Notes under the pieces: model-generated | Told to the model about the DNA's origin: nothing | Database searches by the model: none | Seen by the model: only the letters and a program-made list of their open reading frames with translations | Shown: positions 34,296-43,264 of the stretch, piece by piece | Layout of the letters: the number at the start of each line of letters is the position of its first letter | Position numbering within the stretch: position 1 is the stretch's first letter | Source of the DNA: Fimbriimonadaceae bacterium | GTDB taxonomy: Bacteria; Armatimonadota; Fimbriimonadia; Fimbriimonadales; Fimbriimonadaceae | Assembly (NCBI GenBank): GCA_019638675.1 | Contig: JAHBTE010000001.1 | Span: 342,605-406,604, forward strand | DNA length: 64,000 bases | Direction of reading: 5' to 3' | Translations under genes and position numbers: made by a program

Positions 34296-35389
34296 ATCCC
34301 CTCATTTGGCTCTACATCGTTGCCGGACTCGCTGGTCTCACTTGCGCGTTGGCCGGAAGTTATCTGGTCATCCGAAAATCTTCGATGATTGCAGATGCGA
34401 TCAGCCACAGCATTCTTCCGGGATTGGTCGCTGGATTCTGGATCGCAAAAGGGCCAAATTTGTTGACCGGAATGATCGGTGCCGTCGTAAGCGGAATGGT
34501 TACGGTTTGGTTGGTGGAATACCTGACAACCAAGCGCAAACTCAAACAGGATGCCGCTATTGGACTTGTGTTCCCTACTCTGTTTGCGCTAGGGGTTCTG
34601 TGGATTTCTGTCGACTTTCAAAACGTTCACTTAGATACCGATAGTGTTCTATTTGGAGAAGTCACGCTCGCGCCATTTGATCAACTGCAAATCGGTAATT
34701 GGAATCTCGGCCCTCAGTCACTTTGGATTCTGCTTTTTGCTCTCCTAGTCACTACCGTTTTCCTAAAACTGTTCCGCAAAGAACTGCAAATTTCGACATT
34801 CGATCCAACGCTCGCTACCATTTCCGGTTTTGCGCCGTTTGGCTTGCACTACGGTTTGATGGGAATCGTCTCTATTTCTACCGTTTCAGCATTCGCCGCC
34901 GTCGGAGCGATTCTTGCCGTGGCTCTGATTATTGTCCCCACCGCAACCGCTCGGCTCCTCGCTCACACTGTGGAGCGAGTGATTCAACTTGCCGCGGTGA
35001 TCGGGGTCGGAACTGCGCTCGCGGGAACAAGCCTAGCAATCTTATTCGACCTCAGCATCAGCGGCATGATCGCTGTCTTGTTGGGTCTTGTGTTTACAAT
35101 CACGATCATCGTTTCTCCAGAGAGAGGAATCCTTGCTCAAAAACGAATCAAAAGGCGAGACAAGGTCAACCAATCGATTCAAGCTCTGCTCATTCATCTT
35201 GAGAGCCACGCTGGAACTGATGAAGAAATGTCAGAAAATACTATCGCGCATTTGAACTCTGAACTCGGCTGGCACCCCGATTGGACACAGCTCGTGATCG
35301 AGATCGCTACGGAAAAGCAGGCTGTGATCGCCGATGGAAATAAGCTCACCGTCGGGCCAAACGCGGAAAATTATTGGCGCACCGTGTAG
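34292..35389 (+). CDS. troD: Metal ABC transporter permease (TroD-like) with C-terminal wHTH-like extension
   Basis: Protein of 365 residues. Residues 1-280 are an ABC-3 permease with SYLVIRKSSMIADAISHSIL and multiple membrane helices. Residues about 285-365 are an extra charged cytoplasmic domain (helices, then AVIADGNKLTVGPNAENYWR resembling a wing strand pair). Some relatives carry a DtxR-like winged-helix at this place, so it may be a metal sensor or degenerate regulator; this is inference. Last gene of the operon. Confidence 0.9.
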   Translation: MNPLIWLYIVAGLAGLTCALAGSYLVIRKSSMIADAISHSILPGLVAGFWIAKGPNLLTGMIGAVVSGMVTVWLVEYLTTKRKLKQDAAIGLVFPTLFALGVLWISVDFQNVHLDTDSVLFGEVTLAPFDQLQIGNWNLGPQSLWILLFALLVTTVFLKLFRKELQISTFDPTLATISGFAPFGLHYGLMGIVSISTVSAFAAVGAILAVALIIVPTATARLLAHTVERVIQLAAVIGVGTALAGTSLAILFDLSISGMIAVLLGLVFTITIIVSPERGILAQKRIKRRDKVNQSIQALLIHLESHAGTDEEMSENTIAHLNSELGWHPDWTQLVIEIATEKQAVIADGNKLTVGPNAENYWRTV

Positions 35390-35399
35390 ACTCATCTGA

Positions 35400-35879
35400 A
35401 TGAAGCGCAGGGCCATCTATCCAGGCTCATTTGACCCGCCTACTTTTGGTCACCTCGACATCATTGAGCGAGGGGCTGGCCTTTACGATGAACTCATCGT
35501 CGCCATCGGCTCAAATTCAGAGAAGGCTCCGTATCTTCCCGTAGAACAGCGCAAATCAGCGCTCGCGGAGTGCGTTAAAAAGTGGCCGAATGTTCGCGTG
35601 GAAACATTTGATGGCTTGCTCGTTGATTTTGCCGCCCAGCAAGAGGCAATGGTTCTTTTACGGGGTTTGCGGGCGATCTCAGATTACGACTACGAATTCC
35701 GAATTGCGCTTGCCAATCGGCGATTGAATCCTCAAATTGAAACGGTTTTCCTCATCGCAACCGAGGAATTTAGCTTCCTTGCTTCCTCGGTTGTTCGTGA
35801 AGTCGCCCGCCTTGGTGGAAATTATCAGCAGTTCGTGCCGGAACCAGTTGCGAAATTAATTGCAAATAGACAGGTATAA
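35400..35879 (+). CDS. coaD: Pantetheine-phosphate adenylyltransferase CoaD
   Basis: Protein of 159 residues, standard for CoaD. The nucleotidyltransferase motif is YPGSFDPPTFGHLDII, followed by the pantetheine-site LLRGLRAISDYDYEF and the C-terminal FLASSVVREVARLGGN (ISSTxxR-like). It makes dephospho-CoA from phosphopantetheine and ATP, the fourth step of CoA synthesis. It begins 10 nt after the permease gene. Confidence 0.95.
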   Translation: MKRRAIYPGSFDPPTFGHLDIIERGAGLYDELIVAIGSNSEKAPYLPVEQRKSALAECVKKWPNVRVETFDGLLVDFAAQQEAMVLLRGLRAISDYDYEFRIALANRRLNPQIETVFLIATEEFSFLASSVVREVARLGGNYQQFVPEPVAKLIANRQV

Positions 35880-35955
35880 AACCCTGGGTCATGAACCTTT
35901 CTACACCGTTATAGCGTGTTAAACTATAGAAGCTGTTTGGCGGTCAATAACCACA

Positions 35956-36537
35956 ATGTCAATTCGCAAAGATTATTCCATTGATGTGCTCCGACTCCTT
36001 GAAAACCTCAAGAATGAAATCGGTAGCAAAAAGAACCTGGGCAAATTGGTGTTCGGACTCGACAAGGATGCCTGTTGCTTCCAAATCGACCAGATTCGGG
36101 CTTCTATGCCGCGAGAAATGAAGGATGCCGCCAGCCTCACTCGCGAAACTGAGCGAATCATGACCGACGCTGAGGAAGAAGTCAAGGTCATGTTGACCAG
36201 CGCCGAAACTCAAGCTGATCAAATTGTGCGCGAAGCAGAAGAAAAAGCTTCTCTCATCCTTCAACAAGCTGAGCTCAAACAAGTTCAAATGGTCAGCGAA
36301 GACGAAGTTCTGCGAATTGCAAAAGCACAAGCTGAGGAGCTCCGCAAGTCAGCCGAAAAAGATGCCCGCGAAATGCGACGCGGTGCAGATCACTACGCGG
36401 CAGACGTGCTCGAAAATCTTGAGAACGTGGTTGGCAAAGTCCTCTCATCCGTCGAGCGCGGAAAACGGGAAATCCAGTCGCAAATTCAACCTACTACCGC
36501 AGTAGTGGAAGTTGACCGCGAAAAAGTCAACGTCTAA
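35956..36537 (+). CDS. Coiled-coil protein, DivIVA/ATP-synthase-b-like
   Basis: Protein of 193 residues, mostly one long charged coiled coil (about 65-150: MTDAEEEVKVMLTSAETQAD, IVREAEEKASLILQQAE and similar heptads), with a short N-terminal domain including SIDVLRLLENLKNEI. It resembles DivIVA-like or ATP-synthase b-like coiled-coil proteins often found beside coaD in other bacteria, but no catalytic residues are visible. A structural or division role is possible. The gene lies 76 nt after coaD. Confidence 0.75.
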   Translation: MSIRKDYSIDVLRLLENLKNEIGSKKNLGKLVFGLDKDACCFQIDQIRASMPREMKDAASLTRETERIMTDAEEEVKVMLTSAETQADQIVREAEEKASLILQQAELKQVQMVSEDEVLRIAKAQAEELRKSAEKDAREMRRGADHYAADVLENLENVVGKVLSSVERGKREIQSQIQPTTAVVEVDREKVNV

Positions 36538-36549
36538 AACTTCAGTTTT

Positions 36550-36942
36550 ATGCCCCCCAACAGCTTTAGCTCGTTCCTTTTAGTTGGAGCTGGGGGTGCA
36601 GTTGGTTCAATGGCCCGCTATGGAATGGCGGTTTGGCTTGCAAAAATTCGTCCCGATCATCCGTTCTTGCCAGTCATGCTGGTCAACATTTTTGGGAGCT
36701 TGGCAATCGGGTGCTTAGCGGGCTGGATTAATCAAAAATCTGACCCGATTTATTTGTTCGCGGCAATCGGAATTCTCGGTGGATTCACTACTTTCTCAAG
36801 TTACTCGCTGGATTTACTCACAATGCTAAAACAGCAACTTTACTTTCAGGCGGCAGTTTTTGCATTGTCGCAGGTGTTACTTGGGCTCGCTGGAGCAGCA
36901 TTTGGATTCTGGCTCACAAACCAGCCTGCGCCGGTTAATTAG
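36550..36942 (+). CDS. crcB: Fluoride ion channel CrcB/FluC
   Basis: Protein of 130 residues with four hydrophobic helices. Family signatures GAGGAVGSMARYGMAVW, VNIFGSLAIGCLAGW and the pore motif GGFTTFSSYSLDLL are present. FluC dimers export fluoride through the inner membrane. The gap to the preceding gene is 12 nt, so there is no room for a fluoride riboswitch and it is probably co-transcribed with the coiled-coil gene. Its 3' end overlaps the convergent 2TM gene by 4 nt. Confidence 0.94.
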   Translation: MPPNSFSSFLLVGAGGAVGSMARYGMAVWLAKIRPDHPFLPVMLVNIFGSLAIGCLAGWINQKSDPIYLFAAIGILGGFTTFSSYSLDLLTMLKQQLYFQAAVFALSQVLLGLAGAAFGFWLTNQPAPVN

Positions 36943-37439
36943 TCGTCTGAATCTGATGAAGATGCTTTCTTTTGCTTTTTCTTGTATTTACGCTTCCATC
37001 TCTCAAATTCGTCCAAGTTGTCGGTTCGTTGGCTGGCGAGGAGATTAAACGCTTGAACCGCTACATATATTCCCCAGATACCTAGTGGCCATAATGACCA
37101 CCCGAGTCTTCCGTCGTTACTCCAGTTTAGCCAGACAAGAAAAGTATTGACCGCGGCATAGGTGCCAAGACCGCTGATAAAGTCACTCACCTGAGTTTTG
37201 CGAAACTGCTTCCACAACTGAGTGTCTTCTTGCTCTGTCAGCCTCTGAACGGCCTGTGATGCCTTCTCCGCTCGGTAAGCCGCCTCCGCCGCTTCGATTT
37301 GCTCAGGAGTTAAACCAAGTTCATCGGCGGCCGATAGTAAACGCGCCCTCAAATCCTCTGAACCAGAAGAATTCTGCTGCACTGCCAGGTGCAGAATCGC
37401 TTCTATATCATCATCCGATCTTAAATGTTCTTCGGGCAT
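36939..37439 (-). CDS. 2TM-domain membrane protein
   Basis: Protein of 166 residues from the ATG at 37439; 15 further codons upstream look non-coding. The N-terminal half is soluble and acidic (RSDDDIEAILHLAVQQN, LTPEQIEAAEAAYRAEK), resembling a SHOCT-like or regulator helix pair. Two membrane helices follow (YAAVNTFLVWLNW and WSLWPLGIWGIYVAVQAF), then a Lys-rich, Ser/Asp-ending tail. The layout matches the bacterial 2TM-domain family (PF13239), often tied to sensor kinases. The function is unknown. Confidence 0.78.
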   Translation of the reverse strand: MPEEHLRSDDDIEAILHLAVQQNSSGSEDLRARLLSAADELGLTPEQIEAAEAAYRAEKASQAVQRLTEQEDTQLWKQFRKTQVSDFISGLGTYAAVNTFLVWLNWSNDGRLGWSLWPLGIWGIYVAVQAFNLLASQRTDNLDEFERWKRKYKKKQKKASSSDSDD

Positions 37440-37494
37440 CGTTCTCACCCACAGAATACGCGATTTAAAAAACTTACGATGCATTAAAGAGAAG

Positions 37495-37526
37495 AAGGAG
37501 GCTGATTCCGCCGAATCAGCCTCCTT
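37495..37526. terminator. 14-bp perfect hairpin between pilQ and the 2TM gene
   Basis: AAGGAGGCTGATTC pairs fully with GAATCAGCCTCCTT around a CGCC loop, directly after the secretin stop codon on the minus strand. There is no strict U-run, only a pyrimidine-rich flank, so it is a likely but non-canonical terminator or 3'-end stabiliser for the pilus operon. Confidence 0.65.
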
Positions 37527-37548
37527 GAGAGTGCACGCTCAGACTTGA

Positions 37549-40236
37549 TTAGCGAAGAGTTCGCTGATCTTTGCCTTTGCCGCTACCCTTGATCGGTTGG
37601 GTTCGACCGTAGTCGCCCATCGGATCTGGAGTTTTGGTTGAGCTAGTTGCTGGCGATGCAGCGTTAGCTCGGTTGCCTTGATTCACTTCAACTGCGGTCA
37701 AGAAGAATACGATTTCTGTCTTGATCTTGCTGTTGTCAGTTCGCTTGAACAGATGACCGATGATCGGAAGATCTTTCAGCAACGGAATACCGTTGACTTT
37801 CTTTCGGTCTTGTTCGAGAATCAATCCACCCAATGCCAAGGTTTCGCCACTGTGCATGTTCACGAACATGTTGGTCAGTCGGTCGCTTGTTTGAGGCAAG
37901 TTACCGCCGCCTGGTACAGGGGTGAATCCGGTGAGGATGCTGAAGTTTTGGTCAAGGCTGAGCGCAATTTGACCGTCGCCGCCGATTCGAGCGTGGATGT
38001 TGAAGTCCACACCGACTTGCACTTCAGCCGTTTCAACGGTTGTTCCGTTTTGAGTTGACTGAATTGTCTTGATGTAGCGAACCGTGTCACCAACGAACAA
38101 GTTCGTAGATCGTCCGTCGCTCACCAGAGCGTTTGGCCGAGCAATCAGGTTGCGTCCGCCATTGAGTTGGTCGAGACTTGCTAAGAAGTTAGCACTGTCA
38201 GTTGAGTTGAATTGATAGGAACCGTTGATTGTTCCCGGGGTTGCGGCCGTATCACCAACACCTTGGTTGATTCGGATTGGAGTCAGTCGTCCGCCGGTGA
38301 TGACGTTCCAGTCAATACCGATTCGGAGAGCTTCTTCCTTCGTCATTTCCAGAACCCGGAGTTCTAGCGCGATTTGGCGAGGTGCCAAGTCAATCATGGC
38401 GATGTAGTTTTTCGCTTCGTCGATTTGTGCTCGGGTTCCGCGAAGAACGAGTCGCATAGGCTCTCGCCCGGTGATTTTGTGCTCTTCTGATGAAGAACTT
38501 GCTGTGCTTTCTTTTCCGCCGTCGCCTGATGCGCCTTGTCCGCCGCTACCCATTCCGGTTGAACCTGAATTGGTTTCTGAAGAGCTAGTTGAACCTTTCA
38601 CTCCAGGAGTGACAGGATCAGGCAACAAGCTGATTTGAAGTCCCTTGAACCGAGTTTTAAGATCCAGTTCGATCATAGTTGGTTCAACGTAGTTGAGATC
38701 AACGACTTCCCAAACCTTTTCAAGTCCAGCAAGGTCGTTTTCGTAGCTTCGACCCATTACGGCACAGAGTTCGCGATCAAACGATTTTGCAAAAGTTTCG
38801 AGTCGTTGCACGTCGGCTTTAGGGCCAACCATCAACAAGGTCATCGTAGCCGATTCGCCTTTAGTTGCACCTTCAAGAATGCTTTCTTGGATGGTGAATT
38901 CGCCTGCTCGTGGATGTTCCGCGATCAAGCCGTCAATCATGGTCTTGATTCGACCAGTTTCGCCGCTTTGAATTGGGATGACCACGGTGGTCATATCAGC
39001 TTTGCGGCTGAATGAACTCGAATCCGTGATCTTCATGTCGAGGTCGCGGATATAAGTTTCCACTTCTTCAACACGGGTGGGATCGCCAACTACCATCAGG
39101 TAATAGACTCGTGCTTGTCCACCGCCGGCTTGAGTTGGGGCTTTGCCGCCATCTTTTCCGTCAGTTGCTGGAGCCGTTGCTACGCCAGGAAGATCGTTGC
39201 CAGTTGGAACGATAACTTCATAGAAGCCGCTCTTACCTGCCGGAGGAATCGCCTTTTCGGTTGCTTCCTTAATTTTTTGTGCTTGACCGCTGATAAGGTT
39301 AACGACACGGGTTTCGTATCGGCTGCCCATTCGTTCCATCACCTGTCGCATCGCAGAACTGAAGTTTTCAGACTGTGTAACGATATAGGTGTTGCTGACT
39401 CGTGCGTATCGCAGACCAGAAATAGCCGTGATATAGCTGAGTGCGTCGTCAAGCGAGACTTTGTTCAATGAAACGGTGAGCTTTACTGGCTTATCTGCCG
39501 GACTCACGTCTGGAGATGCCACGATGTTCACGTTCGATTGAATCGAAAGTGCCTTGAGAATCTGAATAATGTCCGTGCCCACAAAGTCGAGGCTGACCAT
39601 TTGGGCCATATCAACTGGGATCACGTTAGCAACGGTTCGCGGAGCCGCGGTTTGATTGCTCTTGGTTTCTGTCACTTGAGTGTTCAAAGACTCAGTGTCA
39701 TTTTTTTGATCAGCAATCGATCCTGCAACTGGCTTTGGTGCGCCCGGTTCGCCTGGCATCGGAAGATAATCCTTTGCATAAGGCAACTTAGGAGCAGCAT
39801 TGTCGCTTTCCTTTGCTTTTGGTTCGTTGGTTTTTGCCGGAGCGGTTGCTGCAGGCTTGCCACCAAAAGAAATCGTCCAACCTTCTTTGGTTTCGGTGAG
39901 AGTCGGAGAGAATCCACCGTTTAACCGGAAAGCAAAACGAACCTTAGGAGGCTTTGCCGAGAACCAGCCGTACTGCACCGAACTAACACCGGCATCTTGA
40001 ACTTTAATGGTTCCCCGATTGGTTCGGAGATTCGCATTGAACTCATAGATGGTTGTGTTTTTTGCCGGAACCGTGATGATGGTTGGCTTAGCCAATCCTT
40101 CACCCTTGATGACAATAGAGTGTGTTCCGCTTGCCGACTTCGTGTGGCTAACAGAACTGATGTCGGATTTCGCTTGGGCAATCGCGGCCATGCCGATCAA
40201 GCCCAATGCCAAACCCCACGTGAGTGTTTTAGTCAT
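37549..40236 (-). CDS. pilQ: Type IV pilus secretin PilQ
   Basis: Secretin of 895 residues. A signal peptide comes first, then an AMIN-like domain about 27-125 (septum/peptidoglycan targeting), a linker, an STN/N0 domain about 212-290, N1-type repeats to about 615 and the secretin pore about 615-852, with VGDTVRYIKTIQ, GLILEQDRKKVNGIPLLKDL and the ending TEIVFFLTAVEV. A Ser/Gly-rich insertion at about 549-585 breaks the N domains. It forms the outer-membrane gate for the pilus. Overlaps the pilP-like gene by 8 nt; last gene of the operon. Confidence 0.94.
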   Translation of the reverse strand: MTKTLTWGLALGLIGMAAIAQAKSDISSVSHTKSASGTHSIVIKGEGLAKPTIITVPAKNTTIYEFNANLRTNRGTIKVQDAGVSSVQYGWFSAKPPKVRFAFRLNGGFSPTLTETKEGWTISFGGKPAATAPAKTNEPKAKESDNAAPKLPYAKDYLPMPGEPGAPKPVAGSIADQKNDTESLNTQVTETKSNQTAAPRTVANVIPVDMAQMVSLDFVGTDIIQILKALSIQSNVNIVASPDVSPADKPVKLTVSLNKVSLDDALSYITAISGLRYARVSNTYIVTQSENFSSAMRQVMERMGSRYETRVVNLISGQAQKIKEATEKAIPPAGKSGFYEVIVPTGNDLPGVATAPATDGKDGGKAPTQAGGGQARVYYLMVVGDPTRVEEVETYIRDLDMKITDSSSFSRKADMTTVVIPIQSGETGRIKTMIDGLIAEHPRAGEFTIQESILEGATKGESATMTLLMVGPKADVQRLETFAKSFDRELCAVMGRSYENDLAGLEKVWEVVDLNYVEPTMIELDLKTRFKGLQISLLPDPVTPGVKGSTSSSETNSGSTGMGSGGQGASGDGGKESTASSSSEEHKITGREPMRLVLRGTRAQIDEAKNYIAMIDLAPRQIALELRVLEMTKEEALRIGIDWNVITGGRLTPIRINQGVGDTAATPGTINGSYQFNSTDSANFLASLDQLNGGRNLIARPNALVSDGRSTNLFVGDTVRYIKTIQSTQNGTTVETAEVQVGVDFNIHARIGGDGQIALSLDQNFSILTGFTPVPGGGNLPQTSDRLTNMFVNMHSGETLALGGLILEQDRKKVNGIPLLKDLPIIGHLFKRTDNSKIKTEIVFFLTAVEVNQGNRANAASPATSSTKTPDPMGDYGRTQPIKGSGKGKDQRTLR

Positions 40237-40897
40237 TGCGTGCTACCTCTTGTAATGCAAGCGAATACCGCTTACCCTTGTGAACCACCGTGACCTTGCC
40301 TTGTTCTATGGCAACGACTTTGGTGTCTCCATCAACCGAACCGCCAAGTGCGACCAATCGTTGGTTTCCTTGACCGTCCTCAAAAACTGCCATGGGCTTT
40401 GCGCCCAAAATGATTCCCTTTACGATAAACGTAGGGGCAACTACCACTGGCGGGAGGTTTTGACCACCGCCGATTCCGCCGCCGAACGTGTTAGGATCAA
40501 ACGGTTGGTTGCCTGAGTTTTGTCGCGGAGGATTTCCTTGAATAGGAGCAACATGAGTTGCTGTTGGCGTAACCGCAGGAGGAGGTGTGATCTCATTTGC
40601 TTTCGGAACGCTGCTTGGCGTCTCGAATGGATCACGTGGATCAAACGGAGCTAAAGCAAGAACGCCGCTTTCCGGTCGATCTTCTTCAGATATTCCGTCA
40701 GTTGGGTTTTCTTCGCCCGTACCTTCGTCTCCGTTAGCTTGAGGATCAGTTCCTTCTCCGTATGCTCCGGTTGCCTTGGTTGTCAAAACCTCTGGGCTCG
40801 CTGAAGAACCGCCACCCATAAAGGTGAACGCGCCTACCGCGACCATGAGCAGGGCAAGAACGCCCAAAATCATGAGCTTTTTCTTATCGTTGTTCAT
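40229..40897 (-). CDS. pilP: PilP-like inner-membrane pilus protein
   Basis: Protein of 222 residues: short cytoplasmic start, one membrane helix (LMILGVLALLMVAVGAFTF), a long acidic, Pro- and Gly-rich linker, then a C-terminal beta domain (IVKGIILGAKPMAVFEDG, KVTVVHKGKRYSLALQEV) like the PilP/GspC homology region that docks to the secretin. True PilP is a lipoprotein; here it is a membrane-anchored GspC-like form. The position between pilO and pilQ supports the call. Confidence 0.8.
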   Translation of the reverse strand: MNNDKKKLMILGVLALLMVAVGAFTFMGGGSSASPEVLTTKATGAYGEGTDPQANGDEGTGEENPTDGISEEDRPESGVLALAPFDPRDPFETPSSVPKANEITPPPAVTPTATHVAPIQGNPPRQNSGNQPFDPNTFGGGIGGGQNLPPVVVAPTFIVKGIILGAKPMAVFEDGQGNQRLVALGGSVDGDTKVVAIEQGKVTVVHKGKRYSLALQEVARND

Positions 40898-41577
40898 AGT
40901 ACAGCTCCTGCGCGATTCACGCGCTGATCAGAATTCGTTGTGACCTTGGTTTCCCCGGTTTCAACTTCGCCGTTGTTTGCTTTGTCTTCCGAACTGCCAG
41001 GAATCGGCGCCAGTGTTTCTTTGAAAATGTAAGCACGGAGTCGAATCGTGGCATCCAGTTCGTTGGACTTGCTTTGCATATCGCGTCGAGGCTGAATTGC
41101 AATGGTTGTCACCGAGAGAATCTTGGGGAAACTCTTCAAGCTCGCAATCATTTCCAAAACGGCGCGATAGGTTCCTTGACCAGTGATGTCGATGTCCAGT
41201 TTTTGGTAACCAGAATCATCTTCAGCCACGGGTGAGCCCACGGTATTTGGTTGCAAGATCGGTCGGATACCTGTTACAGTGAGATTGCGTTCCTTACCGA
41301 CCATTTCCAGTTCCTTAAGCAAGGTTGGAATGTAGGCTTCTTTCGGAAGACTCTTTTCAAGGTGCTCTAACCGAATCCGGTGATCTTCGAGCTCTTGCTG
41401 AGATGTCGCCAAGTCAGCTTGAACCTGCTCGATATCGGGCAGTTCTGCTTCGAGCGAAGCAACTCGTGATTGAGCCGCCGACCGGTTATTGTATTGCCAA
41501 TAAATCAGGCCGCCTCCAACCAGCAGCGTTGCTAACGCTAACAGGGCAACGGATTTCATTGCTTCATTTGATTTCAT
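40894..41577 (-). CDS. pilO: Type IV pilus inner-membrane protein PilO
   Basis: Protein of 227 residues with an N-terminal membrane helix (SVALLALATLLVGGGLIYW), a coiled coil about 35-85 and a ferredoxin-like C-terminal domain (AYIPTLLKELEMVGKERN, LTVTGIRPILQP). It has the architecture of PilO, which pairs with PilN to align the motor with the secretin. It overlaps pilN and pilP-like genes by 4 nt each. Confidence 0.85.
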   Translation of the reverse strand: MKSNEAMKSVALLALATLLVGGGLIYWQYNNRSAAQSRVASLEAELPDIEQVQADLATSQQELEDHRIRLEHLEKSLPKEAYIPTLLKELEMVGKERNLTVTGIRPILQPNTVGSPVAEDDSGYQKLDIDITGQGTYRAVLEMIASLKSFPKILSVTTIAIQPRRDMQSKSNELDATIRLRAYIFKETLAPIPGSSEDKANNGEVETGETKVTTNSDQRVNRAGAVL

Positions 41578-42170
41578 GGCTTAGTCACCTCTTTCGCAGC
41601 GGAATCTTCTTCCTTAGTTCCTTTCATGTCGGCAGAAAGCTCGAACTCGAACTGTCGGAATTTGTCGCTGAATCGCGGTTGCGTGTACTTGAGCTGCGGG
41701 TTTTCCAACTCAGAGCAAACACCCAGGCGATATTGGAAATCGCCGACTGCTTCTTGAGTTAAGCTCACACCGTTAAAGGTGAGAACCATTGGAGTCGCCG
41801 CATCTTGCTTAAATGCTTTTACGTTGGTTAACCAAACGGTTGGAGGTGTGTTTTGCGTGAGATACGCAAGCACTTCTTCCCACTTCGTTGAATCTTTTTG
41901 TGCAGTTTCGAGGGTTTGAACTCTCGGTCGCATTTGATCCAAAGCTTCTTGGTTCGCCGTCAATTCGTCGAGGGTTGGTTGGATTTCGATCTTCTTTTGC
42001 TCAAGTGCGCCGGCATATAGATTAAGCCGAGTTGCATCGAACATTAAGGCGAGCGTGCCTAAGACCGAAAGCGCCCCGATTCCCATCGTTCCAAACAAAG
42101 CGATTTGAATCTGCTTTTGTTTAGATCGCGCTTCTATACGCTGTTCTTGAATTAAGTTGATGAGTGGCAT
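41574..42170 (-). CDS. pilN: Type IV pilus inner-membrane protein PilN
   Basis: Protein of 198 residues opening MPLINLIQEQRIEARSKQKQ, the PilN-type tail that binds PilM, followed by one membrane helix (LFGTMGIGALSVLGTLALMF), a coiled-coil stretch and a C-terminal alpha/beta domain. PilN links cytoplasmic PilM to periplasmic PilO. It starts 11 nt after pilM. Confidence 0.87.
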   Translation of the reverse strand: MPLINLIQEQRIEARSKQKQIQIALFGTMGIGALSVLGTLALMFDATRLNLYAGALEQKKIEIQPTLDELTANQEALDQMRPRVQTLETAQKDSTKWEEVLAYLTQNTPPTVWLTNVKAFKQDAATPMVLTFNGVSLTQEAVGDFQYRLGVCSELENPQLKYTQPRFSDKFRQFEFELSADMKGTKEEDSAAKEVTKP

Positions 42171-42181
42171 TGTCTTTCCTC

Positions 42182-43264
42182 TTAAGCCGCCTTAGCAAAG
42201 GCCCGCATTGCCAAACCAGCGGCAACCGACCATTCCATACCGGCACCCAGCTCCTCGTCGCTGGAATTAAGAAATCTCGGGTTTTCAAACACGCCGGAAG
42301 TAATCACTTCCACCCCAAGCTTGTTGCTGAGGTACGTGCCCAAACCTTTCAGCTTTGCGCCACCACCAGTCAGAACCACGTGCGTAACGGGGTTATTCTT
42401 GGTTGTGTCGGTTTGCTGAGCAAAGTATCCGAGTGATCGTCGAATTTCTCGGCTGAGATCATCAACGTGCGGTTGAATGACCCGCAGAGGCTGATTTTCA
42501 ATCACCGATTCGGTAACGAGCGGAGTGAAATCGAGCTGAGACTTGCCCGTTTCCGCTTGTTCATCAGAAAGTTGGAAGTAAGTCTTGAGAGCATCAGTCA
42601 GCACTTGTCCGGCAAGAACAATGGTTCTTGTCATTACAAATGCGCCTTCCGAAACAACGCTGACCGTGGTTGCCGTTGCTCCGATGTCAACCAAAGCGAC
42701 TGTCATCTGATGCAGAATTGAACTCTCATCTGATTCGATGAGTGATCGGTACATTGCGAATGCTTCTACGTCGACAATGTCAACATCTAGGTCAGCTTTT
42801 TCAACTGCCTTGACTTTGCTTTCAACAACTTCGCGTGGTGCGGCAACTATCAAGACTTCCATCTGATCTTCGCCCACATCGCCTAAGATTTCGAATTCGA
42901 TGTAGCTGTCATCAATTGAGCTCGGTACGTATCGTCCTGCTTCGTATTTGATTGACTTACGGAGCATGACCGGAGTCATCTTGTTAACGGTCAGAGTTCG
43001 AACGATAACCGATGCGCCTGAAACACCAACAACCGCGGAAGTCGCGGAGATTTTGTGTTCGCGTAAGGCAGATCGGATCGCGATCCCCATCACGTCGATG
43101 TCGGTGACGACGCCGTCTTTCATCGTATCGGATGGAGTTGGAACTTTCACCGTTTTGGTGACTTTCCAAATCCCTCCGTTCCGCTCAAGCTGAACCAGCT
43201 TGATGTATTTGTGGCCGATATCTACGCCAACATAAGTTGATTTCTTAAATGGATTAAGCGACAT
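42182..43264 (-). CDS. pilM: Type IV pilus assembly protein PilM
   Basis: Protein of 360 residues with an FtsA/actin-like ATPase fold: phosphate-1 VGVDIGHKYIKLVQLER, ALVDIGATATTVSVV and HVVLTGGGAKLKGLGTYLS. PilM is the cytoplasmic ring component that binds PilN's N terminus. Its start overlaps the HTH gene by 11 nt, tying the regulator-like protein to the pilus operon. Confidence 0.93.
   Translation of the reverse strand: MSLNPFKKSTYVGVDIGHKYIKLVQLERNGGIWKVTKTVKVPTPSDTMKDGVVTDIDVMGIAIRSALREHKISATSAVVGVSGASVIVRTLTVNKMTPVMLRKSIKYEAGRYVPSSIDDSYIEFEILGDVGEDQMEVLIVAAPREVVESKVKAVEKADLDVDIVDVEAFAMYRSLIESDESSILHQMTVALVDIGATATTVSVVSEGAFVMTRTIVLAGQVLTDALKTYFQLSDEQAETGKSQLDFTPLVTESVIENQPLRVIQPHVDDLSREIRRSLGYFAQQTDTTKNNPVTHVVLTGGGAKLKGLGTYLSNKLGVEVITSGVFENPRFLNSSDEELGAGMEWSVAAGLAMRAFAKAA

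Noticed and set aside
36538-36549. Fluoride riboswitch before crcB
   Set aside because: Only 12 nt separate crcB from the preceding gene and no riboswitch sequence is present.
39538-39924. Antisense frames within pilQ
   Set aside because: Low-complexity translations produced by the Ala/Lys/Pro-rich secretin linker in another frame.
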